Below, piece after piece: positions 32,546-43,929 of a stretch of DNA of 64,000 bases. The notes beneath the pieces were generated by a model. It did no database searches, was not told the origin of the DNA, and saw only the letters and a list, made by a program, of their open reading frames with translations. The stretch lies in contig JAOCPU010000001.1 of assembly GCA_035772785.1 (NCBI GenBank), positions 372,001 to 436,000 on the forward strand. Reading direction: 5' to 3'. The DNA comes from Phlebiopsis flavidoalba (taxonomy: Eukaryota; Basidiomycota; Agaricomycetes; Polyporales; Phanerochaetaceae). Each line of letters starts with the position of its first letter. Positions within the stretch are counted from its first letter, which is position 1. The translations under genes were made by a program, and so were the position numbers.

Positions 32546-33475
32546 TTACGTTGTGCAGGAAAAGAGCACCAGGAGTCCCAGATTGACCTTGCGAAACCCT
32601 TTGGACAAGAACAACCTATCCCTGAGGTTGTTCCGGGCCTTGGTTGCTCTAGACCTTTGGAGCGCTTTATGGTAGACAACTAAATCAGGCGCAGCTAGTT
32701 CTTTCGAGGAGTCCACGATGACTGGGGGCGTTAGCTTACTCCTCGGGTTTAGAGCTTCGCGTTTTATCACCACGAAGTCTCTGCTAATTGTGAAGTGAGA
32801 AACATCAAACCAAATTGGATGCCCCGGACCGACCTGCATTCACTTCCGCCTCTTATTGACTATCTGTCCGGATTCATGACCTTGAAGGTCTGCGTCGACA
32901 TGACTGCACAGCATTCAGTCAAACTCGGGGGTTTGCTAATGAATATATTTGTGCCCTTGCCACACTAATACGTCCATAAACGTTTACTACGAGACTGCAA
33001 ACGCTTCTTGAGATCGCGACTCCATGACAAAGTAATTGTGTGACGCACCGTTCAACCCTACGAACCGTCCGGAGCGAGAAACATTGTCAAAACGTTGAGC
33101 TCATCGCAACGAGGTCCATGACCGACATTTCGCTCATGGTGGACGAGAGTAACGCTGGGCGTCTCTGGAACATGGGATTCGGCCCCTGGGCTGTCTACAG
33201 GAAATCAAGCTGATGATGAATTGGCGTGGGTTGTTCAGGGTCTTGAACGAACGTTTCATGGGTTTCTTGTCCCAAAACAACCTAGCCCAGAAGTTCTGCG
33301 TCAAGCGGGTTTCCACCCCTCTGCCATTTATAATCTGATTCAGCTCGCACAATTTCGTTGCATGTCTGCCACGCTCGCAACCCCGGGCCTCTGAAAAGGT
33401 CTTCTTGTCTTCAACACTCGCGACAAAGGGTCTACCTATCACCCTGCACGACCATCGTTCAAGAAAGCTCGCCAC
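32546..33475 (-). CDS. Unrecognised minus-strand coding-like region
   Basis: Two open blocks look protein-like but match no family I know. Block 1 (33134-33475) includes LNQIINGRGVETRLTQNFWA and RLFWDKKPMKRSFKTLNNPR. Block 2 (32546-32839) includes SHFTISRDFVVIKREALNPR, KLTPPVIVDSSKEL and KARNNLRDRLFLSKG. They are basic and separated by a gene-free 300 bases. They could be exons of one gene or fragments of a degenerate element. Confidence 0.3.
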
Positions 33476-33674
33476 AGCTGCAGCAGAATTGCCTCATAAA
33501 GATTAGTTTCGATATGAGTTTGGGACTCGAGTACGTAACTCACCGCACCGTCCATCCTGTCACACGACCTAATTACACCACCGCAGGCCCTGAGGTCACT
33601 TTTTTTTGCCACGAACGGCGGGTTCGTACAACAAACGGTTACGGCCCCCGTCGTCGAGCAGCACACCAGATACG

Positions 33675-34239
33675 ATGCTCGCGCAGCATCTCGCGGGACA
33701 CTTTGTCATCTCCGCGGGCTCGACGCTCTTCAGGCGTGCCGCGGACTCGGGCGCAGCTCCAGCTTTGCATCCTCCACCAGCCCGCGCAAGCACAAGTATG
33801 TCCTGCCAAGTGGCCGCAAGGACTTTGGCGAAACGATTGAGGGGGGAGCGTGCCTCAGGGAGAACAGACGTCATGAACGAGACCGGCTACCCCTGCGAGC
33901 TCGTGCCCTGCGAATGGCGACGCGCGCGACGGACGCCAGGAGATCTCAGGGCAAAGGATGTGGCTATCACTCGCGATGAGATGGTTGAGCCAGTAGGCGT
34001 GACGGTTCTGGATAGGGCGAAGAAAGGGGGGAAGTTGATCATGTGGTATGTTACGAGGGTGCAGGACGGCGCGGGCAAGCAGGCTGGGACACAGATGGCT
34101 TCTGAATGTTACGAGTCCCGGTTCCTGAATGTTGAGCGTGCCATACCCATGTTGACTTCACAAGAAACATCGAGACTTAGCGACGCAAGCCCTCGAGCTC
34201 ATACGGACTACAGAGGCAGAGCCCTCGGCCGGAATGTAA
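33675..34239 (+). CDS. NUDIX hydrolase (frameshifted)
   Basis: NUDIX enzymes hydrolyse nucleoside diphosphates linked to another moiety. ATG 33675 starts MLAQHLAGHFVISAGSTLFR. Then CILHQPA (33755), KYVLPSGRKDFGETIEG (33795-33850), and the Nudix helix near 33860-33890. Allowing two single-base breaks, the box matches GX5EX7REUXEEXGU (GRKDFGE at its start, then a LRE near 33865 and an ETGYPCELVPCE end). MATRATDAR, KDVAITR, VEPVGVTVLDRAKKGGKLIM, WYVTRVQDG and ASECYESRFLNVERAIPMLT follow; the stop is TAA 34237-34239. About 190 residues matches small fungal NUDIX proteins. The substrate cannot be named. Neighbours give no functional context. Confidence 0.85.
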
Positions 34240-34460
34240 TCTAAGTAGACATCCCCCTAGGCGTGACAATTCCTGAGTTATTCAGGGGACATGGCGTTTT
34301 CATAATTGTCGTCGTCGTCGTAAGTACGTATACAAACAAACATCAGTTTAGAAATCGTAAACAGGGACCAAACGCGGACCAATCAAGAACGAATGCAAAA
34401 CGTGCCCGCGTTTTGCTTTAATATCCTCTCCTCAGCCTTTCATTTTCCTTCCTCAGGAAC
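34240..34460. other. Short spacer with GTC trinucleotide run
   Basis: Tail-to-tail spacer between the NUDIX gene and the acidic/proline-rich gene. Contains GTCGTCGTCGTCGT at about 34308-34321. No gene. Confidence 0.5.
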
Positions 34461-35443
34461 TCATTTTCTCGCCCGAATCTCCTTCAGCTCTTCGCCCACT
34501 GCTCTAACGCTTCTCTCATCTCTTTTCTCCATCCCCTCCCCATTCTCACCAAATCCAATCATTGCAGGCCGAGGATCTCTGACTTCGTCTCCCTCCTGTA
34601 ATCGTACATGGCGTCGCGAATAAGCGACTGCAAAAAGTTCGTGGGCCGGGTTGACAGACGATTGCGCACTCGACGACCCGCCCTCTGGGACAGCAGCCGG
34701 CAGGTTTCTCGACGGGCTGAACAACGACGGCAGCGGCCCCCATCCGGATGCCGAACCCGACGCCACCCTCCCCTGCGAGCGCCGCGGTGAAACGCGCACC
34801 GTCATCTGAATCGTTGCCTTGTCCCTCGCCCGGATCGTCGGGTCCACACGGCCCCCGCTGCGCGCCCCGTCCTCATCGACGACCTGTATACTCTGAATCT
34901 GGAGCTCGTTCGGGGGCACCTCGAGAAAGTCGACCTTGCGGCGCTCCGCGGGCGCATCGTCGTCCTCCGCCTCGGCCTCCTTCGCGATCCACTTCTTCAG
35001 CTCGGGCGTGCCGAGGCCGAGCACGTCCGTCTTCGGCCGCGCCGCCGCCTCGCGGGCCTTGCCCTTGTCGCGCCGCCGCAGCGGGATGGGCGTGTACGCC
35101 TCCCCGTCGGAGTCGTTCCTCGGGCAGCGAGGGGCTCGGCGTGCGGAGGCGGATGTCGATCTCGGTGAGTTGCTCTTCGCGGAAGGCTTCGAGGAGCGCA
35201 GGGACGGGCGGGATGGGAGGAGACGCTGGGCGAGGCACGGGAGTGGGGTTGCGAGCGGGTTGGAGAGGTTAGTAGCGGAGGTGCGCTGCACGGTCGTGCG
35301 AGACCGTGGGCGGGTACCGAGGGAGCTTGAGGCAGCGGTGGTTGTTGTGCGTGACTCGCTCGGACCAGGGGCAGTTCGTGGGTTGGAGGAAACGAGCAGA
35401 CGTTGCAGAAACTGTCCATTTGGCGAACACTAGGCTGTCGCAA
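34461..35443 (-). CDS. Acidic, proline-rich hypothetical protein (frameshifted)
   Basis: I do not recognise the family. On the minus strand the blocks read PASPPIPPVPALLEAFREEQ, LTEIDIRLRTPSPSLPEE, then NDSDGEAYTPIPLRRRDKGK, DVLGLGTPELKKWIAKEAEA, EDDDAPAERRKVDFLEVPPN, ELQIQSIQVVDEDGA and PTIRARDKATIQMTVRVSPR, followed by a serine/glycine-rich part and ELFAVAYS with a likely end DYRRETKSEILGLQ. Low complexity, charged blocks and conserved short motifs (LGLGTPELKKWI, VDFLEVPPNELQ) suggest a nuclear, largely disordered protein. At least two frame changes. The N-terminus near 35440 is uncertain. Confidence 0.55.
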
Positions 35444-36549
35444 AGGTTTGTCTTGCGCAGGGATCGTAGGGGAACGCTTTGAGACGGGGAAGGGCCGTTT
35501 CGGCTAATGACGTCAAGTCAGTCGCGTTTAGCTCATGTTACAGACACAGCACCTAGCGTTCACTACTGGGGAACGCTGCTGGGTTCCTCGTCCGACCCAG
35601 TTTGAGGCGGTCCTAGCAAGGGCTGTCCTCTTCATGGCGCCAGCAACCTTTCTAGCCGTAGGGCCTGTGGAGGTCCCCACACTAGTCGCACTCGTCGAGG
35701 TAGATATCTTTGTCGCCCGCGAGCTCAAACGCTGCCAGTGCCGCTCGTGCCACTCGTCGCGCGAGAACTGGCACTTGTGGCCGACGAGACCGTGCGTATT
35801 CGCATCGGCGGCGGCATGGGCGGCAGTACGTCTTTCTCGCTAGGCGCGACTGAAGTGTGGACGTGTACGTGGTGTCGGCGGGGTGCTTTTGCTGGGTCAG
35901 CCGCGGCTTTGGGGCTTGGTTTAACGGCTTTGGACGGACGTCGCCGAAATCGTGCGGGTCCGTACAGCCCGAGCGGGAGAGGGTCCTGGGCTGAGACTAG
36001 TGGTGGGTGGTCTCGGTTTGAGGAGTGCGGCAGATGGGGAGGTTGAAGAGTGGTGTGTGCGCGGATTTCACAGATTTAAACTGCGGGGCTGGCAGGCTCA
36101 GGAGCGCGGGTTTCCGTCTACTCAGGATGGGATGTAGCCGGTTTGACTCCAGTACGGGGGTGCCTCTCCTACTTTGAGCTTCCTCTAATACGCATGCATT
36201 GAGTAAAAACGAATAAAGAGTGTATGAATAGGCAGCCAACTTGGACCGCTAAGCAAATAACTCGCTCGTTGCTAGGGCTGATATTTATGCTCTTGGCAGG
36301 TTATCGAGGGGCACGTAAATCGAGGACCAAAACCGCACCGTCGTCGGTACCGCCGTACAAAGCGGCACCTTCGGGGGGAAAACACCAGCGAGGTTAATCG
36401 TGCTTGCTAGTGGGAGCGTGCGGAACAGCCTGCGGACGCGTGGTTAGCGAGCTTCTGTCGTCGGACTATCGGTAGGCAAATTGGTTATAAAGGCTGTAAT
36501 TGAGAAGAAGCGGCACAAAGACGATTACACACCCCTTTCGTCTTTGTAC
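35444..36549. other. No gene recognised
   Basis: GC-rich in its first half, with open frames on both strands (35535-35843 +, 35528-35728 -) that I could not tie to any family. A Cys-rich plus-strand string (CQCRSC, 35730-35750) is too short to call a zinc finger. The remainder shows nothing. Confidence 0.35.
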
Positions 36550-37354
36550 TAAGTATATCAAATTAACTACGCCCTGTAGTTGCCACCCCACCGCGACGAG
36601 TTGACTTGCCTGAAACGGACCCTTGCAGGCGGGTGATAGCGACCGACCTCTCCGGACCGTCCTGTTCCAGTCCTGAAAGACCTCGCGGCGCGGAGACGCC
36701 GCCTTCGTGACGTCGATTAAACGAGAAGACTGCGTCCCCACCAGAAGACACGAGCAGCTTCGACTTGGAGTGTGTGTGGATATGCGACAAGGTCGACGGA
36801 CTCCCCCCTTCTTCGGCAGCCCCTGCAACTCGGACTGCGACGCGCCACGCCAAAATCGATCGATGCACAGACTGCACCTCCAGCGTTCCCCCCGCCGTGC
36901 TGGGGCCTTGCTATCGATGCTATGCCAACTGACGCGTCCGGAGCTGAGAAGCCAGCCGCGTCGCACGGGCGCGGTGTGTTGTGGTGTGGCGAGTCTGATT
37001 GGCGGACCCCGGCAGCGGGGGCCGGAGTTGGTTAGTTCCACAACAGTGCTATACCATCGCGATCGCCGTAGATGAGCGTGTCGCCCCTGTCCTTGCTTGC
37101 GAGAGCACTGATGGGTCCAGCTGTCGCGACCTATTGACACGGACCCTAGGGATGCGCCCTGCCTTGCGGCATATCGGTGAATATTGGCGCTTTCCATTTG
37201 CGACAAAAAGTCCTGTGCACTGTTGTCTGGTGCCATATACTTGTTGTTGGGGTGTCTGGGAGCGGAGAGCGTTGGGGGGAATGATGAAGGGGCCTTTTTC
37301 AAAGTCGAGGGGGTCGAGCAGAACGAGGGAAGTAGTAGTACAAACCGCGAGCAT
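36550..37354 (-). CDS. Beta-propeller (WD40-like) protein (frameshifted)
   Basis: ATG at 37354 begins MLAVCTTTSLVLLDPLDFEK, GPFIIPPNA. Then PNNKYMAPDNSA near 37240, ANIHRYAARQG near 37160 and SALASKDRGDTLIYGDRDGI-like segments near 37060-37100 after frame correction. A later block reads KLLVSSGGDAVFSFN near 36730 and SGKSTRRGG near 36600. Alternation of short hydrophobic strands with DRDG/GGD turns is propeller-like, but canonical WD dipeptides are not clear. Breaks occur every 50-100 bases. Family and function are not identified; WD40-like is an inference from pattern only. Confidence 0.5.
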
Positions 37355-37649
37355 GACGGGGAGGGACAAAAGGGGACGAACCAGGTTCGCGCTTCAAAGC
37401 TTCAGACGCCGATTTCGCGCGTCGCGACGCGCCAAGCACGCCGCTTTGAACCAGATTTTGACTTCAAAAGCAGAGTATTGATCGTTTCGTTTAATCCGGA
37501 TTATTTTATTAAAATTTGTTTTAAAACTGGAAGTACGAGACATATGCTAGATGTACAGTAACTAGAAGTACAAGTGATTGGACGAGTCCGATGGGTTTCA
37601 TTTCATACTACACAAGTTTTCAGTTCCAGAGGTTCGAAAGAGACAGCGC

Positions 37650-38780
37650 CTACTGCTGTTCCTGCTTTTGCTCTCCCTGCTTCTCTTGCGGCTGAGTCCT
37701 TCTTCTTCACAACGACGTAGTTGTCGGCGGGTCTGCGGAGCTGGGGTAGCCTCATCCTCGCCGGGGATGCGTCCCCGGTTGTCCGGGTGCATTCCGACCT
37801 TGCGTTCGGCCCTGATCTGGCTAAGATCGTGGCTCACGAGGGGACCGTTTGCCCCGCCAACGGTCCCCGAATCCCCAATAGTGGATGGTGGCAGCAAGCG
37901 TGCCAATGATGGAGAAATCCAGTGAGAATGGAGAGGTAGAAGCGGTACTGAGAGTACCACTTAGGGGCTATGAGAGTATTGTCAGGAGTAATCCCTGAAA
38001 TCAGGTGCACTACGACTCACTCCAACTCGGCACCAGTGGCCCTCAAATCGGCGTTATACCACATAGAAGTGAAGCCGATCCATTGCGCGATTAAGGCGTT
38101 TGATAGGGTCCAAGGCGAGCGTGCTCCAACCCAGAATGACGGGTGCCGCACCCAAAACTCAGGCGCTTGTAGCCCTGCTGACCGCCGTATCCCGCAAACT
38201 CGATGAAAGCCCCAGTGCAGAGTCCACCGAGGAACGACAGGATCACTGCACCGTAAGTGACTTGGATGTCGAGGGCTTGATGCAGATGGTAATTTAGCCA
38301 CGCCAGTTGATCCATCGAAGTCCCCCCCACGGTGGCTGACGGATACGTGAGTTATATGCTATCTAGGGAAGAAAGCAAGATGCATTACCAGCAGCAGCTT
38401 CGCCAGCCTGGCGAGCGAGGTAAATGGTAGTGAGAGTAGATCCGAGGTTAGGCCCAGGGTTCCGCGAGTCCGAAAGTAACATATGGTTGGGAAAACTGAA
38501 TGGGGGCCACAGAGTTCGTGATACCAAGCTACATTACGCATTGATCAGGGGTGTAGTCGCAATTTGTTGAGTGGTCAACAGCCGCTTACGAGGGGTTTCC
38601 ATTGCAAGTGGGTGGGCTTCACTGAAATCATCAAGAAGGATAGGTTCCATACCGCACGGCGATGGTCCTGGCAAGGTCGGCGGGGAGTTACCGTGACTTC
38701 TTCTCTGATGTTTTCACGCGGCATGCCCGATAGTCTTGCGAGCCAGGGCTGGCCAGAGACGTGGGCTGGCGACCGCTGCG
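37650..38780 (-). CDS. TMEM69/DUF3429 mitochondrial inner-membrane protein (frameshifted)
   Basis: DUF3429 proteins are small polytopic membrane proteins of mitochondria (animal TMEM69) and bacteria with unknown activity. Minus-strand blocks: GLTLTTIYLARQAGEAAAG near 38430-38380 (donor GTAATG), HQALDIQVTYGAVILSFLG near 38290, GGLHWGFIEFAGYGGQQGYK near 38220, a segment for the next helix with LIAQWIGFTSMWY near 38080, then SILVGTC-like helix near 37950, and GLSHDL.QIR.ERK.GMHPD, RGRIPGE near 37780. The charged tail reads NYVVVKKKDSA and ends in QKQEQQ with a TAG at 37650-37652. The Y-G-Q-Q-G-Y-KRL motif is diagnostic. The leader exon is only roughly placed. Confidence 0.85.
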
Positions 38781-40870
38781 TATAGCGATTTCTGCGACGG
38801 GTGCCTGCCTAAATAACCAGGGACAGGGGCACGTGCACTGTGCGGGGTAGAAGGTCGTGACCGCGAGGAGCGGGCATCTGTGACCGTCGGAACCGTCGCA
38901 AGGCTTCGACGCAGGGAGAGTGGGTGCTGTGTGTGCGAAGATGGTGCACGGATGCGTGTTGAAAATCATTTGGTGAGGAATTTTATAGGGACGTCGGAGG
39001 TCAATGTGCTGCTCGTTGTTTTTGAGCGTCGTCGACGTGGTTCCGTGGGGAATGTAGTGTGGGTCAGTGCCTGGGCATGGTTGGTTTTTGTACTCACAAA
39101 GGAAGTGCTGCGATGGTGCACTTGTCATGGGGGACGTCACGACACCAACAACGCCAGACCATCCACCTTCCGCCCCTCAAAGCGGCCCCCACGTCTGTGG
39201 CTAAGGAAGCTGTAAAGCCCCAATTGATTATCCCCGCAATTTTCTGTGAGTGCCAGGTACAGGCGATAGCGCAGCTACCGTTTGCCATCAAATCGAGGCA
39301 CTGTAGCGCTACCCCAGACCGAGGGACATGATGCTAACATGGCGAAGTGTCTGAATCCGCGAAGCCGTTACACGAAGAGCTGCTGCACTGTAATAAAATG
39401 CATTGGTCCATGGGCGTTACTTACACACCGAGTGTGTAAACCGACAGTGAGAGAATCTGCAGATACGTGAAAAAAATGCGCGAGGTCTAGAACCACCCCA
39501 GACAGAATTAAAACTTGAGACGAACGCATGTATCATAGCGCTCGTGGAGAAAAGCAAAAACAGAATTAATCTTCTGGGAGGTTGCTGCTTTTGCGCTTGT
39601 ATCGAGTCCTTGGTCACGCAACCACTGGAACACAACCGTCACTTTTGTAGTAGCGGCGTACATGTTATCACAAGCATTGGTACGTACTTGTCTATCATCC
39701 TTGAGAGACCCAATCTTTTTCGCCTGCAACATCGTGCCCGCGTCAATGGGGGACAAATACCCACGCTACATCCAGGTAAACATACCGTAGAAATCCTCTT
39801 CATCCCGGTACCGGGTTTGTTGCCACCCTTTGTGCAGTTGGGTCAACGCGGTTTTTGGGACAATGTGATTATGGAATTCGCGGTCCTTTGCTTCGATGAG
39901 TTTCATAGCTCTACGATGGGTTCAGACGCCAACATGACGATCCGGATGACTGGGCCCATCAGGTACCCAAATCCTAGAAGCGCAGGTAGGTTAGCTGGGA
40001 GTTTGGTCACCAGCATGGGACTGACCTGCCGCAGCCCATGGTTGCAGGCGCCGTACACGACCATTGGGTCAGGTTCTACGTGAATGAGTTTTGGGTGCAT
40101 GCACACGAGCAAAGGTGACGTACAAAGATGGGCTTGGAAGGATCCATCCCATTTCGCCGAAGATCATAATGCCTCCCATGAAACCAGCCATTGTTAACGG
40201 GATAGTCATAGCCTTGATGGTTTCAGAACATGAGCTGGGTGGCAATAGTGTGACACGCATAGGGTACGTACTGTCTCCCATCTCACGCTTGTTCTTTGCG
40301 TATCCCGACGGTAGTCCGCCCCACGTAAGAATTTCTTGTTTCGACTTCGCTCGGAATGCCTTTTTCTACTCCTTCGCCTTCAACACAGCCCTCGGCCGCA
40401 TTTGCCAGTATTGCTTGGTTGAAGCCGGAGAAGATGTACCGCCCTCGTCCTTCGCAGCTGCTGATCCTTTCGAAGCTCTTGGTCGCTTTGCCAAGCGCAA
40501 ACTTAAGGCTTGCCGAAAACTGGTGTTCAACGAGGCCTTCGATGAAGCACACGAAGTACGCAGCGATAACGCAAGTGGTCGTAGTATTGTGGGTTTGCCA
40601 TAGTTGTTGGACGGAGGATGAACCTAACAAGATGATTGGTGAGCCCCGGAGGCGGGCGACTACACGCTGGCGCCCTGTGAATCGAGATATCGATCAGAGA
40701 ATTTTGATGGGCTAAAGACCTTTGCCGAAATGGGCTTCCCTTATACCGGTGTGCTGTAAACAGACCCTCCGCGAGTCAGACCGGCCGAGGCCCTCGCAGC
40801 TTGTCTCTCTTCCCTACCACCAACCACGCCAGGTGGACTTTACACCGAATATACACCGTCGCCGCCACAC
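38781..40870. other. 2.1-kb interval without a recognised gene
   Basis: Several coding-like strings occur on the minus strand: FQWLRDQGLDTSAKAATSQK (39600), LTQLHKGWQQTRYRDEE (39830), and a hydrophobic SETIKAMTIPLTMAGFMGGI with MIFGEMGWILPSPSLYVTFA (40130-40220). They suggest a membrane-protein gene, but I cannot join them or name a family. I therefore leave the interval unassigned. Confidence 0.35.
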
Positions 40871-42253
40871 GATGGTACGCACTCATCAACATGCTCCAAT
40901 AGTTGTCTGAATACTGACTACTGCCCCCGTATCATACAGACAACTTGTATCTGCTGGTCCGATACTCCCGCCGGAGCTCTTCACGATGAGACTCTCGACT
41001 ACCCTCTGGGACGACGACGACCACGCTCAAGGCATGTAGCCTGACAGTTCGCTCCTGGGTCCCCCACAGGCCCGCCTCCATCTCTTCCGCACCATTCGAA
41101 TTGCCCCTGTCAGAGGCTTCCCTGCAACCCAGCTCTCGTCACTTATCAAGAGCAACCCCCCTATCTCCCCGCTGCGTGCGCAAGCTGACCATCAGCGCTA
41201 CAATATTCGGAGGGTCGGCGCGGACAACCACAGTGCCATGGAGGACGACGGCTGGGTGAATGCCTCCGCGGAGATAGCCAGTGCCGTAGGCGTGCACTGG
41301 CGCGGGTGAATACTCTCGCGCTCGAGCCGACTGAGGTGGAACTCGCTCGCACAGGATACACGGGAGGCCTACGAGGCCGTGTTCGCTAGCGTCAAGACGT
41401 TGTTGCTCTTTGAGGTCCGGTTCCATGCCTCGGGTGACGTGCTACAGTTCCTGAGTGCATTCCCCAACCTCGAGGAGCTCTACTTCCATGCCGTGTCGTG
41501 GGACCATGAGTCTCCCGCACCCACTCCTTCAGACTCTGCGTCCGACTGGCTCTCGGCGCAGACATCCACGATTCGCGACAAGATGCACTTGACTTACTTT
41601 ATTCCTAGACCCGAGGTCGTCTCCGACCTTGGTGACGGAGTGGATTCTGAGCCACCCCTCCGAGCAGAAGCTCAGGACCATCCAGCTGCTTGCTGGAGGG
41701 AGATAGACAACACGAAGTCGCTCGGGGGACCTATTGAGGGTCAGCGGCTCTTCACTAGAAAGTCTGCAAGTTTGAGTTTCCTTCCGGCATAGCAGAAGAA
41801 GGTAATGCCGTCCCTTCCCTGGCTATCATCCTCTTACTCACAGTAATTCCAGCTGTACTGCACAACCACGTCAGTCTCGTGCACAACACCTCTCTGCGTT
41901 CCCTTTGCTTTCGGGCGGCCTAGACGTTACCGTCGACACATCTCGCACTTTCCCTCTCCAACTACCTCTTCCCCTGGGTCACCCTCATGCTCTCAGACCT
42001 CCAATCGCCCTTCCTTCGCGAGGTGACCTTTGAACTAGAGACCCCCGACGTCGCTGGTCTCCAGGGCCTCAACTGGGCCCGCATCGACGCCGAGCTCTCC
42101 AAGCGAGAGTTCACTGCATCACGGTGCGCTTCTACGTCAACTGTCCCTCCGCGCAACGAGAGGCAGTGCGGTCGAGGAACAGATCACGGCGAGATCACTG
42201 GCAAACTTCCGGGCTTCATGGCTAGAGGCACTCTTCGAGTTTCATGCATCTAG
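40871..42253 (+). CDS. F-box-like / leucine-rich protein 2 (frameshifted)
   Basis: A second agaricomycete F-box-like protein, unlike the one at 2662-4298. Plus-strand blocks: ILPPELFTM near 40965 and LWDDDDHA.LKACSLTCRSW near 41010, which is the F-box core, then QARLHLFRTIRIAPVRGFPA near 41070. Leucine-rich segments follow: SLIKSNPPISP, LTISATIFGG, TLLLFEVRFHASGDVLQFLS and AFPNLEELYFHAVSWDHES near 41480. The C-terminal part reads LSDLQSPFLREVTFELETPD, LQGLNWARIDAELSKREF and an ITVRFYVNC strand. The end is near 42253. The start is uncertain because of a probable first intron ending at 40940. The SCF role is inferred from family. Confidence 0.72.
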
Positions 42254-43929
42254 ATGCCATTATGCTAGAGCGGGCCATGATCGTATTTGGGTCTGTGACA
42301 ATTGGCGGCCTGGCGCTGCGGATGCTACTTTGCGCAGATACTAACTAATTATGGGTCTGGGGGCGGACACGGCAGCACGTTCCCGTGGGATCTCTTACTA
42401 TTATCTAATTTTTTTCTCGGGTCTTTGGGTTGTTTCACTGGGTCTTACGAGCTAGACATAATTTGTACTCATTCCAGTGCTTCACGTGTAATGATACAGT
42501 GCTTCATGTGTAATGATACGGTGCTTTTAGATCTCGGCTCAACGTTCGAGCTGGGTCGGGGTGCGACGTTCGCTGTCTTCACAGGTGAGCTGGATTCAGT
42601 GGCATTGTCCTTGTACTGACAGAGTTCTATAGTTGGCACAGGATTTCGGCTGCCGCACATTGTTTCATCATGCTAAATTACTACGGACCCGATACACTTC
42701 CATGCAACAGGCCCGGACCCAGATAGTCTTCCAATCCAAGAGGTGGAATGCCCGATACCGCTTATAACTCTTTGCACTGGCAGAAGGGCCCTTGTGTCCG
42801 GCCCCGGGCGCAGGGATTTGAACCCATATGCCCACACACGTCTCCTGACCAGCTCCGTGTCTAGAACCATTCGTTGTACAACGAAGAGATCAGACGACAC
42901 CATCACCATGGCCAGAGGACATCTTGGGCCCGTAGTCCAACCCCTAAAGACAAGCATGATTCATTCAGCAACATATTGACACCTGCTGGGTTGGGACGCA
43001 GTGGCCACTAACGGTAAGACTGCCCTCTAATGACCCAGAAATACCATCTTTTGACAATCCATACACAAGTACTACAGTCTCCGTCTGGACCAGTGACGAG
43101 TGAACTGGACCACTTAGAGCTCATTTCTGCTGGCAGGGAATGGACGGACATCATTTACACGTCTTAGTCAGGTTAGCTCCAATCGACTCCTGCATTCTAG
43201 TCCCATGTGCCGAGTATGAACTCTTGTAGAGGGTCCTCGTGCATGATAGAATTCCGACGCAAGACTGGAGGCTACTTATTCTACAGCCGAAGTCACGATC
43301 TGCATATGCTGAAAGTCGAGCCGAGCTACTGCCTGCCCCAGATAACCACCCACCCGCTTATATCGCACACCATGGCTCTCCCACAATCCTCTGGCCTCGA
43401 AGTGTCCCGGGAACCATCCTATCATTTGGGGCCAGTTCGCCCCCAAGTTAGGTGAACCGGACTACCATCAAGTTCGCGGATAATCATCCCACTCCTTCCC
43501 TCATTTCACTATCGTGTCGGCAATAACATGCCGAACTGCCCTCGTCAGAAGTTTCTAAACAGCCGGCGGCTAATAACGTATTTGGTTTTTTCCGATGGGC
43601 CAGGCGTGCATGTCTGCCTACGCACGTCCCCAAGCTACACAGTCATTGTGTCCCACTACTTATCGTAGACGAGAGTACATGGGCGCCATCTTAGACCACG
43701 GAGACTTCTCGATGACATTGTCTGTGGAGCGGATTTTTGTGCACTAGCGTCTTACGTGACTAGAGCGCTGGAATTAGATCCGTATCGCAAGATCCTTATC
43801 CTTGAGCGGGAGGTATGTACTCGCCAGCGTTTGAACAACTGACGGCGCCAGACTCAGTCTACAATTTCCACAGAAGTTTCTGGCTACCTGAGCATTTCCA
43901 GGTGAAGTTGTGCGTATTCCTAGCGTCTC
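42254..43929. other. 1.7-kb interval, repeats and unassigned coding-like bits
   Basis: No gene is supported. It contains a 22-base tandem repeat (42475-42529), a Pol III B-box-like string on the minus strand (42817-42827), and one exon-like segment (43690-43805) reading CALASYVTRALELDPYRKIL on the plus strand, which resembles the first beta-alpha-beta of a dinucleotide-binding fold but stands alone. Confidence 0.4.
42475..42529. repeat. 22-base tandem repeat, 2.5 copies
   Basis: Unit CAGTGCTTCACGTGTAATGA plus TA, repeated at 42475, 42497 (one change) and partly at 42519. Contains a CACGTG E-box in the first unit. Confidence 0.85.

Noticed and set aside
35535..35843. 102-codon plus-strand frame with CQCRSC as a zinc finger
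   Set aside because: Only two closely spaced Cys pairs and no continuing finger; the minus strand opens equally well, so neither is supported.
36466..37302. 278-codon minus-strand frame as a single protein
   Set aside because: It crosses at least one intron and several frame changes of the propeller-like gene, so the continuous translation is not the real product.
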